DNA from: Paracoccus seriniphilus
GTDB taxonomy: Bacteria > Pseudomonadota > Alphaproteobacteria > Rhodobacterales > Rhodobacteraceae
Assembly: GCF_028553745.1 (NCBI RefSeq)
Contig: NZ_CP067130.1
Coordinates: 1-64,000, forward strand
DNA length: 64,000 bases
Direction of reading: 5' to 3'
This document shows positions 1-8,966 of this stretch, piece by piece; position 1 is the first letter of the stretch; each line of letters begins with the position of its first letter. The notes beneath the pieces are model-generated. The model made no database searches, was not told where the DNA came from, and saw nothing but the letters and a program-made list of their open reading frames with translations. The position numbers and the translations under genes were made by a program.

Positions 1-1188
1 ATGGGCACGAATTTCGCAGAGGATGACCTCAATGCGGTCATCCGGCAACACTCGGAACTGCTTGCAAACCAGTTGCACGCACAGCGCGAGAACCTGTTCC
101 CGCCTGACGCGCACAAGCAGATGCGCAAGTTCACCTCGGGCGAGGCTGCCGCGCTGCTGGGCGTGAATGACAGCTATTTGCGCAAATTGCATCTGGACGG
201 CAAGGGCCCCTCGCCTGCCCTGACCAGCGGAAACCGGCGTCTCTATTCTGCGCAGGACATCCAGCAATTGCGCATTTTGCTAGAAAAAACTGCACGAAAT
301 CAAGGTGATTACCTGCCCGGCCGCCGCGATGGCGACCATATGCAGGTCATTGGCGTTATGAATTTCAAGGGCGGCTCGGCCAAGACCACCACAGCCGCCC
401 ATCTGGCGCAGCGCCTGGCCCTGAAAGGCTATCGCGTGCTGGCGATCGATCTGGACCCGCAGGCCTCGCTGACCGCACTGCACGGCGTGCAACCCGAATA
501 TGACCTGCCCGATGGCGGCACCATCTATGATGCGATTCGCTATCAGGACCCGGCACCGATTCGGGATGTGATCCGACCGACCTATCTGCCGAATCTGGAT
601 CTGATTCCCGGCAACCTCGAATTGATGGAATTCGAACATGAAACCCCGCGCGCCCTGGCACAGGGCAACGCAGGGCTTTTCTTTTTCCGCGTGCGCGAGG
701 CATTGGCACAGGTCGATGATGATTACGATGTGGTCGTGATCGATTGCCCGCCGCAACTGGGCTTTCTGACCATGTCGGCCCTGTCGGCGGCAACCGGCGT
801 TCTGGTGACCATCCACCCCGAGATGCTGGACGTCATGTCGATGAGCCAGTTCCTGCGGATGACGGCCGACCTGATGGATGTGATCGCCGAAAGCGGCGCG
901 GATATGTCCCATGACTGGATGCGCTATCTGCTGACCCGCTATGAGCCGACCGATGCGCCGCAGAATCGCATCGTGGCCTTTCTGCGCACCATGTATGGCG
1001 ACAAGGTCTTGAACGCGCCGATGCTGAAATCGACGGCAATATCGGATGCGGGCCTGACCAAACAGACGCTCTACGAGGTTGAACGCTCGGCCTTCACGCG
1101 ATCCACCTATGATCGCGCCATTGAAAGCCTGAATGCCGTCAATGATGAAATCGCACAATTGATCCAGAAGACCTGGGGGCGCGAATGA
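1..1188 (+). CDS. repA: RepA, ParA-type plasmid partitioning ATPase
   Basis: RepA is the Walker-type ATPase that, with RepB bound at parS, segregates repABC plasmids; RepA/RepB also repress their own operon. The 395-residue protein has an N-terminal MerR-like helix-turn-helix (about residues 42-95), a deviant Walker A KGGSAKTT at 123-130 and a Walker B-like VVVIDCPPQ near 245-252. Length is normal for alphaproteobacterial RepA. The window begins on its ATG, so the operon promoter lies outside. Its stop overlaps the repB start, so the two are translationally coupled. Identification is firm because repB and repC follow in the canonical order. Confidence 0.97.
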   Translation: MGTNFAEDDLNAVIRQHSELLANQLHAQRENLFPPDAHKQMRKFTSGEAAALLGVNDSYLRKLHLDGKGPSPALTSGNRRLYSAQDIQQLRILLEKTARNQGDYLPGRRDGDHMQVIGVMNFKGGSAKTTTAAHLAQRLALKGYRVLAIDLDPQASLTALHGVQPEYDLPDGGTIYDAIRYQDPAPIRDVIRPTYLPNLDLIPGNLELMEFEHETPRALAQGNAGLFFFRVREALAQVDDDYDVVVIDCPPQLGFLTMSALSAATGVLVTIHPEMLDVMSMSQFLRMTADLMDVIAESGADMSHDWMRYLLTRYEPTDAPQNRIVAFLRTMYGDKVLNAPMLKSTAISDAGLTKQTLYEVERSAFTRSTYDRAIESLNAVNDEIAQLIQKTWGRE

Positions 1189-2147
1189 GCGATAACCGCA
1201 AGAAACGATTGGCCGCACTGGACAGCCTGTCCCAGATCGGGACCGCGGCACCGCCGTCAATGATGGGCAGCAACCGGGCGCTGCGTTCGGCCCGCGATGC
1301 GGTCGACAGCCATCGGATCTGGGAGCTGGACCCGGAACAGATCCTGGACGACCGCAAGGCCGACCGGATGGATCACAGCGACATCGACGACCTGCGCCAA
1401 TCCATCGAAACGGTAGGGCAAACCGTGCCGATTCTGGTTCGGCGCGACCCCAATGACAGCAACCGCTATCTTCTGGTCTATGGACGGCGCCGGCTGGAGG
1501 CCGTGCGCGCCTCGGATCAGGTCGGCAAGGTGCGGGCGATGATCGCCTCGATGGACGATCGCACCGCAATAAGCGCGCAAGCCTCTGAAAACACTGCAAG
1601 ACGCGACCTGAGTTTCATCGAACGGGCCATGTTTGCCCAACAATTGCTGGAAAGCGGCTTCGGCACCCAGGCTGAGGTCGCCGAGGTGCTGAATGTCACG
1701 AAATCAGCGATCTCGATGTCACTTTCGGTGGCCCGCGCGGTCGGTGACGCATTGGCCCATGCCATCGGCCCCGCCCATGGCATCGGACGACCCCGTTGGG
1801 AGGCGCTGGTCAATGATCTGGCTGAAACGCAGGTCAATATTGACGAGTTGATCGATCTGGCCGTGCGGGTCCGCCAGGAAACATCGCCGGATGTTGCGGA
1901 TCCTTCGGTTGCAGCGTTCGATGCAGTAACCCGACGTTTACGCAAAAAGCCGAAACCTGAAAGCGCGCCAAGGCTGCCCAGCCAGACCCTGCGTCTGGGC
2001 CAGACGGCGACAGGCAAGTTGAAACGCACCAGGGACGGCATGCGGCTGGACATCAAGACCGGTGACGAGGAATTCGCGGACTGGCTGGCACAGCAGATCG
2101 CCGCATCGGTCGAAGACCTTCACGCCCGCTGGAAGAAGCGCGGCTGA
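1185..2147 (+). CDS. repB: RepB, ParB-type centromere-binding protein
   Basis: RepB binds the parS centromere and partners RepA in plasmid partitioning. The 320-residue product shows a ParB N-terminal nuclease-like domain, with the GRRRLEAVR stretch near residue 100, followed by a helix-turn-helix around residues 160-190 (QAEVAEVLNVTKSAISMS). A basic C-terminal region probably dimerises. The ATG overlaps the repA stop by 4 bases (ATGA). The likely binding site is the palindrome at 3463-3478. The repB family usually has parS sites near the operon; only one perfect match was seen here. Confidence 0.96.
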   Translation: MSDNRKKRLAALDSLSQIGTAAPPSMMGSNRALRSARDAVDSHRIWELDPEQILDDRKADRMDHSDIDDLRQSIETVGQTVPILVRRDPNDSNRYLLVYGRRRLEAVRASDQVGKVRAMIASMDDRTAISAQASENTARRDLSFIERAMFAQQLLESGFGTQAEVAEVLNVTKSAISMSLSVARAVGDALAHAIGPAHGIGRPRWEALVNDLAETQVNIDELIDLAVRVRQETSPDVADPSVAAFDAVTRRLRKKPKPESAPRLPSQTLRLGQTATGKLKRTRDGMRLDIKTGDEEFADWLAQQIAASVEDLHARWKKRG

Positions 2148-2184
2148 GGACGAGGCAGGCAACAACAAGGAGGCACAGGCAAGC

Positions 2185-2310
2185 CAAAGAAAAAGGCCCC
2201 GCAAGGCACATACCTCACGAGACCCTTTGATCGTAGCAAGTCCAAGGTAATCCTCTGAGTCGTCACCTGCAAGTCCCTTTGCGATTTGCAGGGCGGGATT
2301 TCTTTGTCTT
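2185..2310 (-). ncRNA. Candidate antisense countertranscribed RNA (incompatibility RNA) between repB and repC
   Basis: Known repABC plasmids encode a small antisense RNA in the repB-repC gap that limits RepC synthesis. This 177-base gap has no gene. Read on the minus strand it ends in a GC-rich stretch followed by CCTTTTTC at about 2187-2195, which could be the intrinsic terminator. Exact ends and promoter are not certain; the call rests on position plus the terminator-like end. Confidence 0.45.
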
Positions 2311-2324
2311 CGTGACAAAAAATC

Positions 2325-3476
2325 ATGACTTTTTACGCAATAACGCCTTTTGGGCGCATGGCTGACCCTGCGCAAGTGCAGGAGAGCCGTGCAGAGTTCC
2401 ATGTTCCGATGCCGCGCGGCGTCGACAAATGGCAGCTGTTGCGCGAGCTTTCGGTCGCGCGCAAGGAATTTGGCCTGAGCGATCGCGACCTGACCGTGTT
2501 GCAGGCGCTGATCAGCTTCTATCCCGGAACATGTCTTGATTCACCCGAACGCATGGTGATCCATGCATCGAATGCGACCATCTGCGAGCGGCTTCACGGC
2601 ATGCCCTGCTCGACCATGCGCCGCCATCTGGCGCGGCTGATCGACAGCGGACTGCTGATGCGGCGTGACAGCCCCAATGGCAAAAGATATGTCCGGCGCG
2701 GCGCCTCGGGCACACGGGCCTTCGGGATCGATCTGACCCCCCTGCCCTATCTGTTCGAGCGCATCACCCAGACGGCAGACCGGGTGCGCGCCGAGGCTGC
2801 AGAGCTGGCCATGCAGCGCGAAACCGTCAGCCTGATGCGCCGCGACCTGTTGAATGCCCTTCACAGCGAGCCCGATCTGCCCAGCAAGCTGACACGACGC
2901 CTGTGGGACATCGCCGAGATGAGTGGCAAGCTGTTGCGCCGCAAGCTGAACCTGGAACAAATCAATGAGCTGAAAGACCTGTTGACGCAAAGTCTCGACA
3001 TGCTTGGGCTAAGCGAAAACCCTCTCGAAACAGTTAAATTGAGCAGCAGCGACAGCCAAAATGAGCAGCACATTCAGAATACAAAAAAAGATTACTCTGA
3101 ATCTGAAAAGACGGTTGCGGCGGACAGTCCCCCTGCCCCGACACCAGCGCTCGATACAGTCCTGTCAGCATGCCATGAAGTTCAGGCAATGAGTGCAGAC
3201 GAAATCCGAAACTGGAACGACCTGCACCAGGCAACAGAGCAATTATATCCCATGATGGGAATCGGGTCGCAGGTCTGGCACGAAGCCAAGCAGCGAATGG
3301 GTGCTACGGTTGCCTCAATCACGCTGGCCGCGATACTTCAACGGTTCACCAGCATTCGCTCTCCGGGGGCTTATTTGCGATCCTTGACGGCCAAGGCTGC
3401 AAATGGAAGATTCTCGGTCACGCCAATGATCCAGGCTCTTGCCAAAACAGCGCATAAGCCGAGTTCACAGCTGTGA
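2325..3476 (+). CDS. repC: RepC, replication initiator
   Basis: RepC is the initiator of repABC replicons and usually binds an origin inside its own coding sequence. The 383-residue product has the family's N-terminal winged-helix region (AITPFGRM start, then KWQLLRELSVARKEFGLSDRD and GMPCSTMRRHLARLIDSGLL near residues 40-110). A low-complexity linker (about 225-265) and a conserved C-terminal domain follow. It sits 177 bases after repB, the normal spacing for the antisense-RNA region. The last codons overlap the parS palindrome at 3463-3478. The replication origin is expected within this gene but no iteron-like array was recognised by eye. Confidence 0.95.
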   Translation: MTFYAITPFGRMADPAQVQESRAEFHVPMPRGVDKWQLLRELSVARKEFGLSDRDLTVLQALISFYPGTCLDSPERMVIHASNATICERLHGMPCSTMRRHLARLIDSGLLMRRDSPNGKRYVRRGASGTRAFGIDLTPLPYLFERITQTADRVRAEAAELAMQRETVSLMRRDLLNALHSEPDLPSKLTRRLWDIAEMSGKLLRRKLNLEQINELKDLLTQSLDMLGLSENPLETVKLSSSDSQNEQHIQNTKKDYSESEKTVAADSPPAPTPALDTVLSACHEVQAMSADEIRNWNDLHQATEQLYPMMGIGSQVWHEAKQRMGATVASITLAAILQRFTSIRSPGAYLRSLTAKAANGRFSVTPMIQALAKTAHKPSSQL

Positions 3477-3478
3477 AC
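3463..3478. promoter_or_regulatory. parS centromere site for RepB
   Basis: GTTCACAGCTGTGAAC is a perfect 16-base palindrome and matches the alphaproteobacterial repABC parS pattern GTTNNCNGCNGNNAAC at every fixed base. It overlaps the TGA stop of repC (3474-3476). A partial half-site (GTTGTGAAC) follows at about 3484-3492. Confidence 0.85.
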
Positions 3479-3675
3479 CTGTGTTGTGAACCGGCTTTTC
3501 GGCGGAAATCTGGGTGGAACCGGACAAATATCGCGTTATTGAAGGATCTAGCGCGCCAGAATACCCGAAAATGGATCCTTTCGTCGCGACAGGAACGCGC
3601 CCTGCCCCGATACGGCTTCCCATCACAAGACCGCTGCCATGCGTAATATGTGGCTCAACCAGATCCCGCGATTGC

Positions 3676-3698
3676 CGCACTCGCTATGAACGAGTGCG
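3676..3698. repeat. 8-bp perfect inverted repeat downstream of repC
   Basis: CGCACTCG at 3676-3683 pairs with CGAGTGCG at 3691-3698 around a 7-base loop. No T-run follows on either side, so an intrinsic terminator is not convincing. It overlaps the 3' end of the Hint pseudogene, whose minus-strand TAG (3684-3686) sits in the loop. Confidence 0.4.
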
Positions 3699-4640
3699 AA
3701 ATACCTGAGGCCCTCGATAGAATGACCCGGTTACTGTGCTATTCGCTATGATCACTTCATGCTCATCCCGAAAAAGATGATGGTAGTGCGCTTCGGTCAG
3801 GGCATCCGCAGTTTCAACGCCCTCCACCTCCAGTAGCTGTCTTGCCGCGAATATCACCTCGGTTTCGTCCGATCTTTAATCTGACAAGGATGCGATGCTG
3901 CGGAGATACGATCAGATCCTCAGCGGCAAGACTTTGTCCCAGAGCCGATGCCCCGATCCGGATCGGGCAAGGTTTCGGCAGACACGTCAATATGATGGCG
4001 TCCAGAACATGCCGCCCGATTCAACGAATGGATCGCCGCGAGGTCCTGAGTGACAATCAGATCCCCCTTGTTCAGAGTTTCGATCGGCACCCGAGCCACA
4101 GAGGTCAGGATCATGCCGACATTAAATGACACGGAACGCCTCCCGTATCATTGGCCCGAATGCTCAATGTGCCGACACGGTCCCCAGTTCTATGGAAGAC
4201 TCTGTATGCGAGGCTCATGTATGGCGGTGCCGCGAGGTTGATATCTTCCTGGATTTCATCCAGGCCCAGCTCCCATCAGGTCGGGATATTTTCACATGTC
4301 ATCCCAATTTCTTCGTTGAAAAATCACAAATCTACCGTGATGGTGCCGCCAAAGACGGCGGCGATATTCACGGTCACAGTGTCGTTCAGGCCGACATTAC
4401 TATAATACGATCCAAATGCTGTTGCTTCGCTTGCAAAGTCAGGCATATCCCTTCGAACAAGTATCGGGCGCGCATGTCCAAATGCTGTCGCCTTCGAATG
4501 ATATGGAATGCATCTCCGGGTGGCGATATTTCTTGCCGCTTGCGCACTATCGCAATCGGCTGAAATTCGGGCGGATTTGCGGAAGTCCTCGCAGATTTGA
4601 GAGATTTGAGTTCGGCGTGGGGCAGGGCGCGGCGCATATA
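3684..4640 (-). pseudogene. Decayed Hint-domain protein gene
   Basis: Read on the minus strand, separate frames give consecutive pieces of a Hint_2 (hedgehog/intein-like) domain. They are RVPIETLNKGDLIVTQD near 4060-4110, DLIVSPQHRILV near 3890-3925, and ARQLLEVEGVETADALTEA followed by a GPQVF end at 3684-3830. These align in order with the intact protein at 42237-43361 (LVVSPQHRILV, AAKQLLELDGVEIA, YTGPQ). At least two frame changes and an in-frame stop separate the pieces. Upstream, 4326-4440 reads as a short stretch (NVGLNDTVTVNIAA) that may be its N-terminal domain. The 5' limit is uncertain. Confidence 0.6.
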
Positions 4641-5567
4641 TGAAATCCCCGCTTCATCCCGTGTGCTGGGAATATGCGTTGCCCCAAGCGGGTGCAGGTC
4701 TGTCTTTGCGTCCTGCGGTGCTACGTCTCAAAATATACATTTCATGCGCAGTCTTTCCATCCATCGTATAGGAAGGCGTGATGCGGATATTTTATGCCGC
4801 CGTAAGTCGGGCGAGGGCGCCTTAACGCAAAGATCGAAGATCACTCAGGCTTGCATTCAGCCCAAACATGCATGAGCTTAAGCCCGCTTCGGAAGCGCTG
4901 CGTTCCAGCAAGGCTATCATGCCGCGTCGCTGCGAATGGTGCACCCCTCTGTTCATGCGGGTCAGGATCAAGCCCCCGATGTGAGCGGTGATCCGTCGGT
5001 CCGACTTCTAAATTGGAGTGCCGTTTGCAAAGGGCAGGAATGAGCTGCGCCGAACTGACCGAGAGGAGCTTGGAAATCATGTGGTGGCGTAAGAACTGCC
5101 AAGAGTTTTGGGATGGAGCCGGGGACCTCAATCCCCTTGCTGGAGGTGCAACAGGTGGGGTTCGGCCGCTGTCCCCGGCTATTCGCTCTGTCGTAGGCGC
5201 CAATGCTGGCAGGGACGAGGGGCGCATGCGCGGGGCAGGGGAGTTGGGTGCCCTCTCCGCAGGCCAAGTGCCGCTCTCCGCAAATGACATTTCGCGCGAT
5301 CCGCCATCCGACCAAAAAAGTGGTCGCGTCAGGACACATGCTGAAACGACCGTTTGTAAACGAATGCAAGCGCAGGAAACGCACCTACAATCGCGCTAAT
5401 CTCCAGTTTCCATGCATCGCGCGCGATCCGAGAGGGTAGGGGGCCTCATATAAGTCCCATCAAGAATTCAATGCAGGAGCATTTGTTCTGCTATCAAATT
5501 TTAGACCGCATTAAATGATTTAAGTGCGGTTAAGACGCGTAATAAATTAAAAATACTCGCTTAGACA
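4641..5567. other. Stretch with no recognisable gene
   Basis: Open frames here are short, overlap on both strands and resemble no family I know. The DNA lies between the decayed Hint gene and an IS6-family left end and becomes A/T-rich from about 5450. It is probably degraded sequence. No RNA gene or convincing repeat was seen. Confidence 0.5.
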
Positions 5568-6258
5568 GCGTTGTCACATTAACTCGACCCTGTTGGAAGC
5601 GTTGGAAATTTTGCGTAGTTGCTGCGCATGAGCATGATCATCAGCTACAAGCACCACCGTTTTCCACCAGAGATTATCGCGCACGCGGTTTGGCTGTACG
5701 TCCGTTTCAATCTCTCCCTGCGCGAAGTCGAGGAAATTTTCTTGAAGTGCGGCATTGACGTTTCCTACGAAACGATCCGGCGTTGGTTGGCGAAGTTCGC
5801 CCCGCAGATCGCCCGAAACCTGCGCCGGCGGCAGGTGCCTCCGGGGGATGTCTGGCATCTCGACGACGTTGTGGTGATGATCTCGGGGCGGAAATCCTGG
5901 CTCTGGCGCGCGGTTGACCAAGAGGGGCTCGTTCTGGAGGAAATCCTGCAATCCAAGCGCGACAAGCGTGCCGCAAAGCGTCTGTTGAAAGCGCTGATCA
6001 AGCGGTTCGGCCTGCCCGAACGGGTTGTCACGGACAAGCTGCGTTCCTTCGCTGCGGCCAGACGCGAGATCGCGCCCGGACTTGAACATCGCTCCTACAA
6101 AGGCCTGAACAATCGGGCCGAGAACAGCCATTTGCCGTTTCGCTAACGCAACACGCTATCACAGAATGGAAGCCTTCGACGCCTGGACGGAGGCCGCGAA
6201 CATCTGACACTCCAAGATCGGCCATCTTTTCGCGGCCGGCGAGTTAAGTTGACAGAAC
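5568..6258 (+). mobile_element. IS6-family element (type A), copy 1, internally deleted
   Basis: The left end at 5568-5586 and the right end at 6240-6258 are imperfect inverted repeats: 14 of 19 positions match, sharing TGTCA and the terminal TTAACTCG. Between them lies an IS6-type transposase gene with a 3' deletion. A second, 5'-truncated copy of the same element is at about 33110-33448 in the same orientation and shows the missing bases. No matching 8-bp target duplication flanks this copy, consistent with IS6-mediated rearrangement. Confidence 0.75.
5628..6146 (+). pseudogene. IS6-family transposase, C-terminally truncated by internal deletion
   Basis: The product starts MSMIISYKHHRFPPEIIAHA and carries the IS6 DDE core: WHLDDVVV, then VVTDKLRSF, then [10 protein letters not shown], the glutamate being the last catalytic residue. 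It stops right after ENSHLPFR. In copy 2 (33110-33395) the same frame continues for about 60 more residues from [13 protein letters not shown] to [14 protein letters not shown]. Here the bases jump from GTTTCG directly to CTAACGCAACACGC, creating the stop. A deletion between short GTTTCG/GTTCCG-like repeats explains this. The catalytic triad is intact but the C-terminal tail is lost. Confidence 0.8.
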
Positions 6259-6402
6259 CCGTGAAACCGTACCACAGCGCGGGCAGGCCGCCGCAGATTT
6301 GGTCGACCGCGAGTGGAACCGGATCGTGGCCCCGGCAATCTCGACCTGAACGACCTTCAAACCGGCCGGCAAAAAATCCCGTCGTGAAAACAGTGACGCC
6401 AT
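6259..6402 (-). pseudogene. ISL3-family transposase, N-terminal fragment
   Basis: From an ATG at 6400-6402, with GGAGG just upstream on the minus strand, the frame reads MASLFSRRDFLPAGLKVVQV and continues to CPRCGTVSRV. This is the start of an ISL3-type transposase, whose N-terminal zinc-binding CxxC is seen here as CPRC. The frame ends at 6259 where the IS6-family right end begins, so the rest was lost through the IS6 insertion or deletion. The 209 bases from 6403 to 6611 probably hold the ISL3 left end and no gene. Confidence 0.6.
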
Positions 6403-6611
6403 GGACAACCTCCTTCAGAGATTGCCCAGTTATCGTGTGAGGCTCGTCATCGCTGCACCAAATCTGAGCCAGACCCAAAATCAAACGCTGAAATGGGGTC
6501 AGTTTCGAACGCTCATTGACAATTTTCAGCCATCGCTCGATAGCTCGGGCGCATATCGACAACGGTCCAATATGCGCCCGGCTGCCAAGATCAGGCACTT
6601 GACAGTGAGAC

Positions 6612-7499
6612 CTAATCTGCCAGTTCATTGCATGCGGGTTGCAGGGGAAGGTCCATGGCATCCTGTGCTACGATGACAGTGCCACCGTAGATTTCGGAAA
6701 TTTCAGCGAGCATCTTCTCGGTGACGCCCGGCCTGTCGAAATTCGGCTGCAAGTGTGTAAGGACCAGAGTACCTACGCCTGCGCGTTTGGCCGTTTCCGC
6801 GTTATCAAGATGTGATCCGCTCATGATGCGATAGTCTTGATCGGCCTCTGTGCCCGACAGAAAATGATTCATGTGGATCAGGATATCCGCGCCCTTGGCA
6901 AACTCTATGAAGGGTTCATAAATTCCACCGTTGTCACCGGAATAGACTATCGTCACCTCCGGCGTTTCGATCCTATAGGCAATACAATCCAGAACGGGTT
7001 GAACATGACGGGCCGGGCCGACAATGACCCGCCAGCCGTCGCCTTCGATGACATCGCCCACGGTAACCTGTCTTGGTGTCAGCGACGGGCCAGGTCGTGG
7101 CAGGATTCCGCCGCGCACACGATAGACAGCCTGCGATGCGGGACTGTCGATCCTGGCATTGATGTCCCATGCGAATGCACCGTTTTCGCCAAAAAACCTG
7201 TCCAGCAACTGTGTTAGCGGGTCTGGTCCGAATATCTTCAACGGGTTCGCTCCGGGTTGCCCGTGATCCCAGCGGGTGAGGACAAGCCGGGGGAGGTCCA
7301 TGATATGGTCATAGTGATAATGCGTCAGAAAGCAGTGTGTGACATCGGCTGCCTTTAGCCCCGCCTCGAGAAAGCGTTGGTGCGCTCCCGCGCCATGATC
7401 GAATACCAGCAGGTCATTTCCGACCTCAAGGGCATAACCCGACGACATGCGACGAAGCGATGGCGCGGGAGTCCCCGAGCCGAGAATGGTGAATTTCAT
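6612..7499 (-). CDS. MBL-fold metallo-hydrolase, RNase Z-like
   Basis: The 295-residue protein has the metallo-beta-lactamase zinc motif HYHYDH at residues 60-65 after LTH. Further family features are a GPARHVQP histidine in mid-sequence, YSGDNGG as the bridging aspartate, and LTHLQPNF near the C-terminus. The layout matches cytoplasmic hydrolases of the arylsulfatase/RNase Z-like branch, and no signal peptide is seen. It lies 22 bases downstream of a truncated TRAP permease on the same strand, so it probably belonged to an uptake-and-hydrolysis operon. A lactone or ester substrate is plausible but not shown. AGGACA upstream supports the ATG at 7499. Confidence 0.85.
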   Translation of the reverse strand: MKFTILGSGTPAPSLRRMSSGYALEVGNDLLVFDHGAGAHQRFLEAGLKAADVTHCFLTHYHYDHIMDLPRLVLTRWDHGQPGANPLKIFGPDPLTQLLDRFFGENGAFAWDINARIDSPASQAVYRVRGGILPRPGPSLTPRQVTVGDVIEGDGWRVIVGPARHVQPVLDCIAYRIETPEVTIVYSGDNGGIYEPFIEFAKGADILIHMNHFLSGTEADQDYRIMSGSHLDNAETAKRAGVGTLVLTHLQPNFDRPGVTEKMLAEISEIYGGTVIVAQDAMDLPLQPACNELAD

Positions 7500-7521
7500 C
7501 GTTATTGTCCTGTCAGTTTGT

Positions 7522-8137
7522 TTAGGATTGTGTTTGGGATGATGCGAGATCCTGCAGGATGATCGCCGTCAGCAGACACGCGCCGGCCAGCTTGGCCAAG
7601 GGCGGAGGCAGAGCCAGACCGATAGCCGCAACGATCAACAGGGCACGTTGCAGGCCGGAAACCCTCTTGCGAAACAATGCGCCGCAAAAGCCCGCATTGA
7701 AGGCGACAAGGCAGGCCATCATCCATGCAATGACTGTTAGCGTGCCGACCAGCGAACTGCCCTGTAGCAACAACTGCGGGTAGAAGACGAAATAGAACGG
7801 CATGATGAATGCCGGCAGCGCCAGCCTTGCCGAGAGGATTGCAGTACGCATGTAACCGGCATCGGCGAGCTTGGCCGCCACCAATGAGGCCAAAGCAACA
7901 GGCGGAGTAACTGCAGACAGGTTGGCCAGGAAAAAGACGAAGAGATGCGCGGCAAGGATATCGACGCCGAACTGCACCAAAGCGGGCGCGCCAAGAACCG
8001 CCACAAGTGAATAGGCGGCTGGCGTTGGCATGCCCAAGCCAAACACCAGGCAGGCGGCGGCTGCCAGCAGCAAAAGGGGAAACAGCTGGTTCGTAAGGCT
8101 CCGGCGTCGGCCGTCTGATCTCGGGATCGATCCGATG
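7522..8137 (-). pseudogene. TRAP transporter large permease (4TM/12TM type), C-terminal remnant
   Basis: About 205 residues remain, matching the last third of fused TRAP permeases: LVFGLGMPTPAAYSL, AHLFVFFLANLS, then VTPPVALASLVAAKLA, followed by several hydrophobic helices. The reading frame is cut at 8137/8138, where the IS66 left end begins. The apparent N-terminal extension before that point is IS66 sequence read backwards. The periplasmic receptor and the rest of the permease are missing from the window. It was probably co-transcribed with the MBL-fold hydrolase that follows. Confidence 0.8.
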
Positions 8138-8151
8138 GTAAGTCCGGCCTT

Positions 8152-8559
8152 ATGTCCGACTTTAATAACCGCCCTCAAATCGAAATTCTTTCAGCTGCCG
8201 ATGGTGATCGCCGCCGGTATTGGTCAGATGATGATAAACTTCGCATTGTGGAGGAGAGCCTTATCGGCCACCGACAAGCGGCAGCCACAGCGCGGCGGCA
8301 TGGCATTTGCCGGTCGCTCCCGACCACCTGGCGGCGGCAGTATCGAAACGGCGAGCTTGGGTCTTCTCGCCCTGTGTCGTTCGCGCCGGTGACCGTGGCA
8401 AAGGGAGCTCCCGCGTCGCAAGCAAATCCGGTTGATCCGTGTCCGCCTTCGGACTGTCAGGTTGAGATAGCCCTGCCGAATGGGCGCCGGCTCATCGTGC
8501 CGGTAGGTGTGGAGCCCGAAGCGCTTGCCCGGATTCTGGCAGTGGTGGATCGGCAATGA
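8152..8559 (+). CDS. tnpA: IS66 accessory protein TnpA
   Basis: This 135-residue protein begins MSDFNNRPQIEILS inside the IS66 left end. It has the helix-turn-helix region WSDDDKLRIVEESLIGHRQAAATARRHG-like of IS66 TnpA (about residues 24-55) and a C-terminal half ending in IALPNGRRLIVPVG. TnpA is needed with TnpB for IS66 transposition. Its 3' end overlaps tnpB by 4 bases. It looks intact, but the element cannot move alone because tnpC is truncated. Confidence 0.85.
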   Translation: MSDFNNRPQIEILSAADGDRRRYWSDDDKLRIVEESLIGHRQAAATARRHGICRSLPTTWRRQYRNGELGSSRPVSFAPVTVAKGAPASQANPVDPCPPSDCQVEIALPNGRRLIVPVGVEPEALARILAVVDRQ

Positions 8560-8906
8560 TCGCGTTTCCGGCAGGCGTGAAGGTGTGGATTGCGGGCGGC
8601 GTCACCGACATGAGGCGGGGCATGAACACGCTGGCGCTGCAGGTGCAAGAAGGGCTCGGCCGCGATCCCCATGCGGGCGAGCTCTTTTGCTTCCGAGGCC
8701 GCAAGGGCGATCTGGTCAAGATCCTGTGGCATGATGGTGTGGGCATGTCGCTGTATCTGAAGCGCCTGGAGGCGGGCAAGTTCATCTGGCCGGTGAGCCG
8801 GTCCGGCGAGGCGGTGCAGATCTCTGCGGCACAGCTGGGCTATCTTCTGGAGGGGATCGACTGGCGCAATCCGCGCTGGACGCAACGTCCTGCAAAAGCT
8901 GGATAA
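8556..8906 (+). CDS. tnpB: IS66 accessory protein TnpB
   Basis: This 116-residue protein is a clear IS66 Orf2/TnpB: MIAFPAGVKVWIAGGVTDMR at the start, then LFCFRGRKGDLVKILWHD and GMSLYLKRLEAGKFIWP. Length is normal for the family. It overlaps tnpA by 4 bases and precedes tnpC by 60 bases, as in other IS66 elements. Its biochemical role is unknown, but it is required for transposition of family members. Confidence 0.9.
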   Translation: MIAFPAGVKVWIAGGVTDMRRGMNTLALQVQEGLGRDPHAGELFCFRGRKGDLVKILWHDGVGMSLYLKRLEAGKFIWPVSRSGEAVQISAAQLGYLLEGIDWRNPRWTQRPAKAG

Positions 8907-8966
8907 ATTGTTCCATCGGGCCTGTTTTTATTGGTGTTCCGCGGCCCCGGCTGGTAGATATTGGTC

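Noticed and set aside
280..1599. 439-residue minus-strand frame over repA and repB
   Set aside because: Antisense shadow of two certain genes; composition is unnatural and no family is recognised.
3842..4129. 95-residue plus-strand frame
   Set aside because: Lies opposite the recognisable Hint fragments, which explain the sequence better.
5100..5170. tRNA-like stretch with GGGGACCTCAATCCCC
   Set aside because: The hairpin is not followed by a matching acceptor stem or T-arm; judged accidental.
5013..5399. 128-residue plus-strand frame in the empty stretch
   Set aside because: Overlaps frames on both strands, no ribosome site, no similarity I can name; the coding case is too weak.
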